The translations under genes were made by a program, and so were the position numbers. Shown piece by piece: positions 15,711 through 24,105 of a stretch of DNA of 26,702 nucleotides. The notes beneath the pieces are model-generated. The model ran no database searches. It was not told where the DNA came from and saw only the letters and a list, made by a program, of their open reading frames with translations. This DNA comes from Caryophanales bacterium UBA3668. Its GTDB lineage: Bacteria; Bacillota_I; Bacilli_A; RFN20; CAG-826. Numbering within the stretch: the stretch's first letter is position 1; each line of letters opens with the position of its first letter. Location of the stretch: the NCBI GenBank assembly GCA_002373085.1, contig DFJP01000095.1, positions 1 to 26,702 on the forward strand, written 5' to 3'.

Positions 15711-15732
15711 AAAAAAGCCCATTAAGGCTTTT
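15711..15732 (-). terminator. Terminator of the lipoprotein gene
   Basis: Minus strand: AAAAGCC/GGCUUUU stem with a 6-nt loop and a terminal U run. Confidence 0.8.
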
Positions 15733-15748
15733 AAGTATTATGTTGATT

Positions 15749-16681
15749 TTAAACGTAATAAATAGCAGTAATCTTTTTAATTCTTACTTGTTTGACAGCA
15801 ACATTTGAGGTTTGGCCATAGTTGCTATTATGAATTTTGATTTTGCTATATCCAGTTTCCGCAAATATCTTTGTGGTTGTATTACTTTCAATGACCATCT
15901 TTGCGTTTGTAAGAGGCATTTCCTTATAGAATGGGTAATATTGTTCTGTTTCAAAAATGAAATATTTTAATTTTCCAGATGTAACACTGATATGGAAATA
16001 AGTGCCAACATAGAATCGATATGGGTAATTATTATCTGGTGCGAATGAATATTGGCTTCCTGGATCATTAACAATTTTTACTTTTCCAAGTTGCATGACA
16101 AAGTCATCGTCTGCCCAACTAGTTTCGTAATTCTTTTCACTTTCATTAAAAATGAACGTTACTGATTCAGTTGCTTTTCCGTTATCTTTTTCATCCTCGT
16201 ATGAAGTTGGATCTCCAGTTCTTTCAATTTTATAGATAACTGGATAACCATATTCTTGAGAACCAGCAAGTTCTGGCTGACTCTTTTGAGAATAATACAT
16301 GTAGTGACCACCAGCAACGATTGTGTCACCTCTTTGAAGATCAGTATATTCTGCATTAGCATCAATTGTTGCGGAATAAACTTGTACGTTTTTGCTATCT
16401 CCGAACTTATCAACGAGATAAACGCTGAATGAATTATATGTAGGATTGAATGAAGGATTAGCGTTAACGATACCTTTAACAAATATCTCATTTGTAGATA
16501 GGCTTGTGTTAGTGCCAATAACCGCTAATGCTTGCTCAACTGTATAAGGATTATTTAATGTTCCTAGCTCTTCTACTACTTGTGGAGGAGGAACGACATT
16601 AGAACCACCATTGTTATTATTACCGCAGCCCACTAAAAGCAAGGCAAGTTGAGGAATTAACCAAAATAATTTACGTTTCAT
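15749..16681 (-). CDS. Lipoprotein with a probable OB-fold-like (DUF6359-type) domain
   Basis: 310 aa from ATG 16681, which has AGGTGAT at a suitable distance. Upstream in-frame GTG 16690 and ATG 16687 overlap that site. A lipobox LLVGC (15-19) after a short hydrophobic signal predicts acylation on Cys19 and cleavage by LspA, which is encoded at 25632-24991. An Asn/Gly/Pro-rich linker leads to GTLNNPYTVEQAL (about 40-52) and FVKGIV (about 67-72), the pattern of small OB-fold-like lipoprotein domains in Bacteroidota and Bacillota. The second half (about 165-310) is a beta-rich domain that I do not recognise. It sits on the outer face of the membrane. No ligand can be predicted. A single-gene unit with its own terminator, head-to-head with the CPBP pseudogene. 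Confidence 0.75.
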   Translation of the reverse strand: MKRKLFWLIPQLALLLVGCGNNNNGGSNVVPPPQVVEELGTLNNPYTVEQALAVIGTNTSLSTNEIFVKGIVNANPSFNPTYNSFSVYLVDKFGDSKNVQVYSATIDANAEYTDLQRGDTIVAGGHYMYYSQKSQPELAGSQEYGYPVIYKIERTGDPTSYEDEKDNGKATESVTFIFNESEKNYETSWADDDFVMQLGKVKIVNDPGSQYSFAPDNNYPYRFYVGTYFHISVTSGKLKYFIFETEQYYPFYKEMPLTNAKMVIESNTTTKIFAETGYSKIKIHNSNYGQTSNVAVKQVRIKKITAIYYV

Positions 16682-16754
16682 TTTCATCACCTAGTATAAA
16701 GTTAGCATAAGAAAGAATAATTATTAATTATTATTTGCTTTAAATGAACTTTTT

Positions 16755-17283
16755 TTGAAAAAATTTCAGAAAAAAATTAAAAAACCGCATTTTCTTCCTC
16801 TTCTTTTAATTATTGTTCCTTGTGCAATAGAGGGATTTTGTATCGAATCGATACAATACTTTTTTGCAGTCTTATATTTATATCTCTTCGTGGGTATTGC
16901 TGAAGAATTATATTTTAGAGGTATTATTCTATCTTGGAAAGGCATTCGATATAAAGTGGATAGTAATCATTTCATCTTTAATCTTTGCTTTAGGTCATTC
17001 TGTAACCATATTAACTGATGGAAACATCGCTATGATGGTTTTAACTGTGATTAATGCCTTAATCTTCGGTTTTTTGACAATAGAAATGTATATGCTTTGC
17101 AAAAGCATCATTCCTGGTATGTTTATCCATTTTCTCTTCGATTTTGAAACAAAATTCATAAGGATGAATGGTAATAAACTATTAATTGCTGAGATTATTC
17201 GTGGTGCAGTAATGGCACTTATCGCCTTATGCTTTGCAATAATCTTGTATAAGAAAAGTAAAAAAGAACTAGACAAAGTCTAG
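16755..17283 (+). pseudogene. CPBP-family intramembrane protease, frameshifted
   Basis: Two overlapping frames together make one CPBP (Abi/CAAX-like) metalloprotease. The first carries the EELYFRG catalytic motif (EExxxR). The second carries IFALGH (FxxxH) and the later HFLFDF, each in hydrophobic helices. The frame changes within about 16935-16950. Restoring two A in the short run near 16940 would read SWKKAFDIKW without a break. The start is also poor: TTG 16755 has no ribosome site, while ATG 16745 meets TGA after four codons in a seven-T run. The assembled product would be about 177 aa, shorter than most family members. It is either a decaying gene or a homopolymer sequencing error. CPBP enzymes act in prenyl-protein processing or bacteriocin immunity; the role here is unknown. 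Confidence 0.75.
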
Positions 17284-17285
17284 CT
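17258..17285 (-). terminator. Terminator of the 496-aa secreted protein gene
   Basis: Minus strand: AGCUAGAC/GUCUAGUU stem (8 bp, one G-U) followed by UUCUUUUUU. It lies over the end of the convergent CPBP pseudogene. Confidence 0.75.
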
Positions 17286-17295
17286 CTATTGCATT

Positions 17296-18786
17296 TTATT
17301 GTTTGAGTTGAGGAATTTCAACTTTGTAGTGAACCACCAATCTTTTGACCTTAAAGAAGTTAACGTCACTAATATTATCAGGAATACTGATTTTGATTTC
17401 GTCTTTTGTAAAGCTATCGATATAGAATTTAGAAATCTTTTTGCCGTCAGTATCATCGATATCTAATTTGGTGTGGGCAAAATTGCCACCAGTAATTGAA
17501 AGATCATCTCTTGCACACGCATCACTCTTATCGAGCACTAATTCAATGCAGCTAACTTTATCAGGATCGAAGTCTTTGACATCAACCTTTTCTTGGTTGC
17601 CTTGTCCGTCCGCTTTATAGTATTTGCTATAATTTTTGTTTAAGCGTAAATAAGGAGTCAGGGCAGATGTGCCTCTAGCGTGTTGATGCCATAAATCATC
17701 TTCATCAAAACTTTGAGTTTCACAATCGCCTTTTCCACTAATGGTGCCAACATAACTTTCGAGGTCATAATATGCGCCATCATAAGATTTAACGAATGTA
17801 TCAGTATCTTCTTCATACCATCTCATGTAGCCAGCATAATCTTCTTCTTGATAGCATAATCTAACACCTTGTCTAAAAGTTTCACTTGGTGCTTCGATAA
17901 ATTCTGCAACAAATTTATAAACACCGTCTTGTTCAGTTACGAACGTGTAATCAACATCGGTGCTAATGATTTGCTCGCTGCCATTTAAATGCCATCCCTT
18001 AAAGAGACAGAAATTATCATTTTGATAATTATAGAATGGGTAAGCATGAATTTTGACAGAAGTTCCATTAGCGACAACTTTATAGCCTTTATCATTCGCT
18101 ACCGCATTATCGATAGCAACATTGCCTTTTGAGGAATCAGAACTTGTCACACTGACATATGTTTTAGTGCTTTGACAGCTAAAAACGTATTTTACTGATT
18201 CAATAACCCAATCTGAATTTTCATAAACATAGTCTTTATTACCAATGTAATAATATAAAGATCCCGCTCTATCAAACGAGTTTCCAGTTTCTACAACATA
18301 TTGATGATGATATTCGCTTACTGGTTCTATGCGTTTATCAGAATTGGTAAGATCGTCCTTATCTAAACTGGCCATATCAAGGTCTTCTAGATAATATGTG
18401 TGTAGAGAGCCAAATGTACTTAAACTTCCATTTCTTAAATAATGGCCAGTAAATTCGATACTTGTGACCCCTCTAAGAGGAGTTTCATTGATTAAATAAT
18501 CGCTTAAGCTAGTAAATTCAAAGACAACACCTTCCTGACTAGATGGGGCTGATTTTGTTCTAAAAACGATATCGTTTCCAAGAGCGGTTTTAAATGTTCC
18601 TCTATAGACATCGCCATCTTGCACAAAATTAGATTTGTTTGAGGCGTCAATAGTTAATGTATATGGTTCAATATCAGCTCTAGCGTTCAAAGATGGTGAA
18701 ATATTATTTGACGCTAAAATGGTAGCAGAAACAGCACCGACTGACAAAATTGATGTGATTAATAATCCTAATTTTTTCTTTTTCAT
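17296..18786 (-). CDS. Secreted surface protein with a GW/InlB-B-type repeat segment
   Basis: 496 aa from ATG 18786, with GAGGT 7 nt upstream. A longer in-frame start at 18840 would run through the promoter element and is rejected. There is an N-terminal signal (KKKK, hydrophobic 6-27, possible cleavage near ARA, 34-36). A beta-rich domain (about 40-205) precedes a Bacterial-repeat-like module (about 210-300) with GTSVKIHAYP, FKGWHLNG and YKFVAEF. The remaining 200 residues, with acidic stretches and few cysteines, are unrecognised. No C-terminal anchor is seen, so it may be released or bound to other envelope parts. The promoter region carries the same direct-repeat element as the 857-aa surface protein, which suggests co-regulation. 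The function cannot be named; adhesion or matrix is plausible. Confidence 0.75.
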   Translation of the reverse strand: MKKKKLGLLITSILSVGAVSATILASNNISPSLNARADIEPYTLTIDASNKSNFVQDGDVYRGTFKTALGNDIVFRTKSAPSSQEGVVFEFTSLSDYLINETPLRGVTSIEFTGHYLRNGSLSTFGSLHTYYLEDLDMASLDKDDLTNSDKRIEPVSEYHHQYVVETGNSFDRAGSLYYYIGNKDYVYENSDWVIESVKYVFSCQSTKTYVSVTSSDSSKGNVAIDNAVANDKGYKVVANGTSVKIHAYPFYNYQNDNFCLFKGWHLNGSEQIISTDVDYTFVTEQDGVYKFVAEFIEAPSETFRQGVRLCYQEEDYAGYMRWYEEDTDTFVKSYDGAYYDLESYVGTISGKGDCETQSFDEDDLWHQHARGTSALTPYLRLNKNYSKYYKADGQGNQEKVDVKDFDPDKVSCIELVLDKSDACARDDLSITGGNFAHTKLDIDDTDGKKISKFYIDSFTKDEIKISIPDNISDVNFFKVKRLVVHYKVEIPQLKQ

Positions 18787-18801
18787 ATTTTTTACCTCAC
18801 G

Positions 18802-18837
18802 TATATAATACGATTCAGGCGTCACAGAAGTGTCACA
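18802..18837 (-). promoter_or_regulatory. Shared TGTGAC direct-repeat element with -10-like box (copy A)
   Basis: Minus strand: TGTGAC (18837-18832) and TGTGAC (18826-18821) are exactly 11 bp apart, one helical turn. Next come ATCG and a -10-like TATTAT (18810-18805). There is no good -35, as expected for an activator-dependent or alternative-sigma promoter. Confidence 0.55.
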
Positions 18838-18842
18838 CAAAG

Positions 18843-18874
18843 AAAAAAGGCTAATACAAATAAGTATTAACCTT
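18843..18874 (-). terminator. Terminator after tRNA-Arg
   Basis: Minus strand: 11-bp stem AAGGUUAAUAC/GUAUUAGCCUU (one U-G pair), then a U6 tract. Confidence 0.8.
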
Positions 18875-18886
18875 CAATTCTTAAGT

Positions 18887-18963
<77 letters not shown>

Positions 18964-19007
18964 ATGTATAGTGTTATAAGAAGCTTCCCTTCCTAACACG
19001 CTTATAT

Positions 19008-19037
19008 ATTATTACAAAATTCATTTATCTTTTTCAA
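19008..19037 (-). promoter_or_regulatory. Probable tRNA-Arg promoter
   Basis: Minus strand: TTGAAA (19037-19032), 18-nt spacer, AATAAT (19013-19008). The short leader that follows can form a GTGTTA/TAACAC hairpin (18999-18971) before the tRNA. Confidence 0.45.
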
Positions 19038-19040
19038 GGA

Positions 19041-20792
19041 TTAATTATGTAATTTATTATATAAATCCTGGGCAACTGAATCAGGAAGAATTTGGCCTAG
19101 CTCTTCTACAGTTGCATTCTTTAATGAAGCGATGTCCGGATAGAATTTCGCTATCACTTCTCTTCTTTTGCTTCCTAATCCCTTTACTTCATCAAAAACA
19201 GAGACAGTCATTGCTTTGCTTCTTTTTTCTTTGTGGAAAGAAATCGCGAATCTATGAACTTCGTCTTGCATTCTAGTTAATAAGAAAAATAGCTTCTTAT
19301 CTTCTAAAGGATAAGTATTACCATTTATATCAATTAATCCACTAGTTGAGTGTTTATCGTCTTTATATAGACCAAAAACAGGTATTTCTACCTCGATGTT
19401 TTTAAGCGCGCTAGTAGCGCTATTAACTTGAGGAAGACCACCATCAACTAAAATGAGATCTGGGTATTTCTTATTCTCGTTTTTTAAACGTGAATAATGT
19501 CTGGTAATTACTTCTTCCATACTCTTAAAATCATCACGTGCTTCTTCATGTTCTATTTTAAATTTACGATATAACTTTTTAGCAGGTTCACCATTAACAT
19601 AAGCCACCATCGCTCCAACCGGAGAAGATCCTTGAATATGAGAATTATCAAAAAGTTCAATGTGATAAGGAGTTTTGATTTTTAATATGTTCCCAAGTTC
19701 ATCTAGTAAGGCAATTTTATCAGTATCTAACTTTGAAGAAAGGAAATATTCATCAAGAGCGTTATCCGCGTTACTTTTCGCAGACATGACTAAATCATAT
19801 AATTTACCTTTAGACGCAGTGATGACATTGCAATCTAAATAACCAGATAATTCGCTGACGATATATTGAGAATTAACAACAATTTCTTGAGGAAGCGGAC
19901 ATCTATCATATAGTTGAGTGATTAATTCAATTACTTGGTCCTCTTCTTCTCCAAAGGATTCTACGACATGTGACTCTTTTCCTAGTAGCATTCCATTACG
20001 ATAAATCATAAAGGCAATGGATAAATATCCATTTCTACTACTAAAGGCAAAAATATCACGGTCAGTTTTATCCTTAGATTCAACAGTCATTGAAGTATTA
20101 ATATGTTCAATTGAAGTAATTAAATCTTTATACTCTTTAGCGAGTTCAAAATTAAGTTCTTCACTTGCTTTTAGCATCTTAGCCTTAAGTTCTTTTAACT
20201 CTTCTTGGTTATTACCATTAAGGAAGTTTTTAATTTTATTTCTTAATTCCTCATAAACCGATTCGTCAATTTTATTAACACAAGGAGCAAGGCATTGACC
20301 AAGATGATAATATAAACAAACCGTTGAAGGAATATTACGGCATTTTCTAATTGGGTAAACTTTGTTTAATAAGTCAACCATTTTATAGGCCGCTCCACTA
20401 TTAGGAAATGGGCCATAATAATCATAATTTTTATCTTTCTTATTTCTTTTAATGGTAAGAGTAACATCACCCTTCTTTTTTATTGCGATATAAGGGTAAT
20501 GACTTCCATCTTTAAGAAGAATGTTATATCTCGGATAATATTCATGAATTAAATTCATTTCGAGAATCAAAGCTTCTTTTTCGTTTTGAACAATGATGGT
20601 TTCAAAATAATCAACGTTTTGAACCATAGCAAAAACTTTTCCGGTTTGTGGTCTTAAGAAATATTGCGACACTCTTTTTTGTAAATCTTTGGCTTTGCCA
20701 ACATAGATAACCGTGCCTTCTTTATCGTGCATTAAATACACTCCTGGAGAGTGCTTTAAGTTAGAAATTAAAACTTTAAGTTTTTCAGTCAT
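19041..20792 (-). CDS. uvrC: Excinuclease ABC subunit C
   Basis: 583 aa from ATG 20792. The longer in-frame start at 20837 would extend into mutS2 without support. The N-terminal GIY-YIG nuclease domain (about 11-92) has GVYLM and VIYVGKAKDLQKRV and makes the 3' incision. A cysteine-containing region (KCRNIPS, GQCLAPC) follows, then the UVR helix pair that binds UvrB (about 195-230). The RNase H-like second nuclease domain begins near IELFDNSHIQGSSPVG and makes the 5' cut; helix-hairpin-helix motifs (VKGLGSKRR, near 535) end the protein. It acts in nucleotide excision repair with UvrA and UvrB, which are not in the window. Length is normal. The first 8 nt overlap the end of mutS2, so translation is probably coupled. 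No terminator is visible after the stop. Confidence 0.96.
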   Translation of the reverse strand: MTEKLKVLISNLKHSPGVYLMHDKEGTVIYVGKAKDLQKRVSQYFLRPQTGKVFAMVQNVDYFETIIVQNEKEALILEMNLIHEYYPRYNILLKDGSHYPYIAIKKKGDVTLTIKRNKKDKNYDYYGPFPNSGAAYKMVDLLNKVYPIRKCRNIPSTVCLYYHLGQCLAPCVNKIDESVYEELRNKIKNFLNGNNQEELKELKAKMLKASEELNFELAKEYKDLITSIEHINTSMTVESKDKTDRDIFAFSSRNGYLSIAFMIYRNGMLLGKESHVVESFGEEEDQVIELITQLYDRCPLPQEIVVNSQYIVSELSGYLDCNVITASKGKLYDLVMSAKSNADNALDEYFLSSKLDTDKIALLDELGNILKIKTPYHIELFDNSHIQGSSPVGAMVAYVNGEPAKKLYRKFKIEHEEARDDFKSMEEVITRHYSRLKNENKKYPDLILVDGGLPQVNSATSALKNIEVEIPVFGLYKDDKHSTSGLIDINGNTYPLEDKKLFFLLTRMQDEVHRFAISFHKEKRSKAMTVSVFDEVKGLGSKRREVIAKFYPDIASLKNATVEELGQILPDSVAQDLYNKLHN

Positions 20793-23091
20793 GAAGAATA
20801 ACGACGGTTGCTCCGCCTCCTCCTTCATTGATATCACCTAAGCGATACTTCACGCCTTTTAAAGTAGACAAATATTCGTGGACCATCTTTCTAAGCGTGC
20901 CACTACCAAAACCATGGATAATTCTTACTTGTCTAATGTTTTTGATTTTGCAATTATCCAAATATTTTTCTAATGCTTCTTTAGCCTCGTCTCTTCTCAT
21001 TCCGATAATATTAAGTTCTAATCCAACATTCGTGTTAATCTTGTTTTCATAATAATTGTCACTAGATCTAACTTTATTAACTTTTGGAGATGCAATTTTA
21101 TGCAATTTACTTATTTCGATATCATACGCTAATCCATCACGAGAAAGAATATGCGCCTTTTTACCATTTATACGCGCTACTCTTCCTTCTAAAGACAAGG
21201 CTGGCATAGAAACATAATCGTTTTCTTTTATCTCTTCGTTATAAGTTACTTCAATAACTTCATCTTCCATCTCTTCAACTTTTTTCTTGAGATTAATTGC
21301 TTCATGAAGTTTGATATCACCTTTGTTTAATTCTTTCATGACATCGTCAATTTGAGATTTCACTTCGTCTAGTAACTGTTCTTTTTCTTTTTTGACAGAT
21401 TCAAGTAGGTGATCTTTCTGGTTTTTTAGAGCATTGTAGGAGTTTTCAAGGGACTTTTTCTCTTTCTCTAGATTTAATCTAGTTTGCTCATTTTCGCGTC
21501 TTAAACGCTCATTTTCTTCAATTTGGGTTTGGAGTTTTCCAATTAATACATCAAAGTCATTATTTTCTTTAGAAAGATATTCTTTTTTGACTTCTTCAAT
21601 TTCGTCTTTATTAATTCCATATCTTCCCGCAACTTCTAAACCATAGCTTTTCCCAGGAGTTTGATATTTGTAGATATAAGTTGGAAGGAGTTCCTCTTCA
21701 TTAAAGAGCATGGAACTATTTTCAATATTTTTAGAAATATAAGCGTATTCTTTGATTTTTGAATAGTGAGAACTGATTAATGCGAGCGAATGCTTTTTCT
21801 CAATTGATTTAACAACTACTAAAGCAATGATCTCTCCTTCTTTGGGATCTGTACCAGTCCCAAGTTCGTCTAATAACACTAAATCTTTACCTTTGGTAAC
21901 ATCCAAAATTTCGGCAATATTTTTCATATGGCCAGAGAAAGTAGATAGATTATCGCTTAAAGATTGAGAATCACCAATATCTAAATAGATATGATTAAAG
22001 ATGCCAAGCGTTGCTTCTTTTACTGGAAGCGCTAGTCCACATTGATTCATCAGTGAAAGAAGACCCACCACTTTTAAAGATACGGTTTTACCTCCGGCGT
22101 TAGGACCTGAAATAACCACAATTCTTTTCTCTTCATCTAAGTGATATTCATTACCAACCACTTTATTTCTATCAATGAGAGGATGCTTTGCATCATATAA
22201 ATGAATTTCTTGTTTGTCGCTAAGTTTAGCAACCACCATGTCTTCACTTAAGGCATAATTAGCTTTACCAGCAACAAAATCCAAATATCCAATTACATTG
22301 TTATTATGGATTACTTCATCTTCTTGTAGGAGAACTAACGCGGTTAATTGCTTTAATATTTTTCTGACTTCTTCGTTTTCTTCTAACTTTTTAGAAGCGA
22401 TATCGTTATTGAGTTGAACAAGTTCAAGAGGTTCAATAAATGTTGTGTTACCGCTATCGGAAACATCGTAAATAATTCCAAGAACTTTATTCTTGTAACT
22501 GGTTTTGACAGGTAAAACAAAATGTCCTTCCCTAATAGTGACATTACCATCATTAAGATATTGAGAATAAGAGAACGCTAGAGAAGAGATCTTACTATTC
22601 AAAGAGGCTTCTAAAGACTTTATCTTTCTTCTAATTTCTTTAAGTTCAGGAGAGGCATTATCACTAACAGTTAAACTTGGAGTAATACATCTTTTAATTG
22701 CAGATTCTAATGAAGAAAGCTCCACCATTGAAGAAATGTATTCTCCTAAATGAGGGAAATCTGTTCCAATTTTTTGATAATGAGCGATAAGTTTATTGCA
22801 TTGCTCTATATCATTTAAAACATGGCCTAAATCGTTAGCGGTCATCATCGCAGTCTTTTTAGCGATATTGATAAGCGATAGAAGAGAAACACTACTAGAA
22901 ATAGGAAGAGGTCCATACCTAGAGATAATATTCATCATCTCATCAAGTTCTTCTAACTTGTTTTTAAGTTCGTTTTTATCAACGAGCATTTTTAAAGAAG
23001 AGACTTCTTCTCTACCTTTTTCTGTTTTACAGAATTCTAAAATTTTCTCTTGAATCTTACTAAATTCTAATGTGCGATATGCGTCTAACAT
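20785..23091 (-). CDS. mutS2: MutS2 family ATPase/endonuclease
   Basis: 768 aa from ATG 23091 (MLDAYRTLEF, the usual MutS2 start). An upstream in-frame ATG has no support. Core and clamp helices come first, then the ABC-type ATPase: Walker A GPNAGGKT (329-336), Walker B LVLLDELGTGTDP (404-416). A long coiled coil (about 490-590) and a C-terminal Smr domain with HGFGSG complete the architecture. MutS2 proteins act on branched DNA in recombination control, and in Bacillus also on collided ribosomes. Unusually, the Smr LDLRG motif appears as LNIIG, which may weaken nuclease activity while leaving the ATPase and HGxGxG intact. The gene overlaps uvrC by 8 nt and is divergent from rnhC. Confidence 0.95.
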   Translation of the reverse strand: MLDAYRTLEFSKIQEKILEFCKTEKGREEVSSLKMLVDKNELKNKLEELDEMMNIISRYGPLPISSSVSLLSLINIAKKTAMMTANDLGHVLNDIEQCNKLIAHYQKIGTDFPHLGEYISSMVELSSLESAIKRCITPSLTVSDNASPELKEIRRKIKSLEASLNSKISSLAFSYSQYLNDGNVTIREGHFVLPVKTSYKNKVLGIIYDVSDSGNTTFIEPLELVQLNNDIASKKLEENEEVRKILKQLTALVLLQEDEVIHNNNVIGYLDFVAGKANYALSEDMVVAKLSDKQEIHLYDAKHPLIDRNKVVGNEYHLDEEKRIVVISGPNAGGKTVSLKVVGLLSLMNQCGLALPVKEATLGIFNHIYLDIGDSQSLSDNLSTFSGHMKNIAEILDVTKGKDLVLLDELGTGTDPKEGEIIALVVVKSIEKKHSLALISSHYSKIKEYAYISKNIENSSMLFNEEELLPTYIYKYQTPGKSYGLEVAGRYGINKDEIEEVKKEYLSKENNDFDVLIGKLQTQIEENERLRRENEQTRLNLEKEKKSLENSYNALKNQKDHLLESVKKEKEQLLDEVKSQIDDVMKELNKGDIKLHEAINLKKKVEEMEDEVIEVTYNEEIKENDYVSMPALSLEGRVARINGKKAHILSRDGLAYDIEISKLHKIASPKVNKVRSSDNYYENKINTNVGLELNIIGMRRDEAKEALEKYLDNCKIKNIRQVRIIHGFGSGTLRKMVHEYLSTLKGVKYRLGDINEGGGGATVVILHD

Positions 23092-23117
23092 GATAATTTT
23101 ATTCGCTTTCCATACAT

Positions 23118-23147
23118 AGTATATCCCACTAATAGGAAAACTCATAA
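23118..23147 (-). promoter_or_regulatory. Probable mutS2-uvrC promoter
   Basis: Minus strand: TTATGA (23147-23142), 18-nt spacer, TATACT (23123-23118), about 27 nt before the mutS2 start. The -35 is weak. Confidence 0.4.
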
Positions 23148-23170
23148 CGATTAAGATAAAAATCTAATTC

Positions 23171-23199
23171 TTCACTCTTTTGATAAATAATCGTAAAAT
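23171..23199 (+). promoter_or_regulatory. rnhC promoter, apparently leaderless
   Basis: TTCACT (23171-23176), 17-nt spacer, TAAAAT (23194-23199). The expected start, 7 nt on, falls on the A of the rnhC ATG (23206), and there is no Shine-Dalgarno sequence. Confidence 0.45.
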
Positions 23200-23205
23200 C
23201 AATTT

Positions 23206-24105
23206 ATGGCAACTGAGCAAGTAACTATCAAAGTAAATGAAGAAACTTTTAACAGGATCAAAGAGTTTTACTCTTCTTTTATGGTTGAAGCAAAAGGAGA
23301 TTACGTTGATTTTCTTGCAGTCTATGGAGATATCTTAATTACCGGTTATTCTTCTAAAAAAGCAAAGAAATCCATTATCTTTAAAGGCAAAAATGCTTCT
23401 TTAGAAGCAGAAGAATGGATTGAGAAAGAAGAAGATGTCGAGCAAAAAGAAAAAATCCATATTGTCGACTATGGAGAACAAATTGGTAGCGACGAAGTAG
23501 GTGTTGGTGATTTCTATTTACCAATGATTGTTGTTGCTGCATACATGAGAAAAGACCAATACCAGAGACTTAAAGAGCTTGGAGTAACTGATTCTAAAAA
23601 AATGACCGATAAAAAAATTAGAGAAATCGGTCCTACTTTAATGAAAGAGTTTGATTATTCTAAGCTCACACTATCGAACGAAAAATATAACGAAATGTAT
23701 GAAAAGGGAGAGAATTTAAATTCTCTAAAAGCAAAAATGCATAATCGCGCATTAAGCAATCTTCACCAAAAATATATTGATGTCATTGCAATTTATGTCG
23801 ATCAATTTGTTAAAGAAAGTACTTATTATAAGTACCTCGGAGAAAAAGACGAACCAATCGTCAAAGATATTTCTTTTAAAACTAAGGGAGAGCAAAGATT
23901 CCCAAGTGTTGCATTAGCATCTGTTATTGCTAGATATTCGTTTCTTCTTTATAAGGATGAATTAGAAAAGAAACTTGGAATGACAATCCCTTGTGGTGCC
24001 GGAGAAAAGGTCGATAAGATTAAAAAAATTCTTCTCGATAAGTTAGGACAAGAAGAATTTGATAAATTAGTTAAGAAAAATTTTAAGAATTATTCTTCAA
24101 TTTGA
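23206..24105 (+). CDS. rnhC: Ribonuclease HIII
   Basis: 299 aa. The N-terminal DUF3378/TBP-like substrate-binding domain (about 1-85) distinguishes HIII from HII. The catalytic domain starts at GSDEVGVGD (95-103, acidic pair Asp96-Glu97), with further conserved VTDSKKM (127-133), the strand IYVDQF (Asp199) and FPSVALASVIAR. It cleaves RNA in RNA-DNA hybrids in a Mg/Mn-dependent manner, supporting replication and removal of R-loops. It is typical of Bacillota. Length is normal. The gene is divergent from mutS2, and its last 16 bases overlap the end of the convergent rluD-like gene, with no terminator between. Confidence 0.96.
   Translation: MATEQVTIKVNEETFNRIKEFYSSFMVEAKGDYVDFLAVYGDILITGYSSKKAKKSIIFKGKNASLEAEEWIEKEEDVEQKEKIHIVDYGEQIGSDEVGVGDFYLPMIVVAAYMRKDQYQRLKELGVTDSKKMTDKKIREIGPTLMKEFDYSKLTLSNEKYNEMYEKGENLNSLKAKMHNRALSNLHQKYIDVIAIYVDQFVKESTYYKYLGEKDEPIVKDISFKTKGEQRFPSVALASVIARYSFLLYKDELEKKLGMTIPCGAGEKVDKIKKILLDKLGQEEFDKLVKKNFKNYSSI

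Noticed and set aside
16159..16518. 119-codon minus-strand frame inside the lipoprotein gene
   Set aside because: It is an alternative frame of a convincing lipobox protein, with no start signal and biased hydrophobic composition from codon shift.
16755..17283. Programmed ribosomal frameshift in the CPBP gene
   Set aside because: No slippery heptamer or downstream stimulatory structure is seen. A small indel explains the break better.
15597..18837. Firm call of an ECF sigma promoter (TGTGAC with CGTA)
   Set aside because: The spacing differs between the two copies (17 and 19 nt) and the 11-bp direct repeat fits a regulator site as well. Reported only as a shared element.
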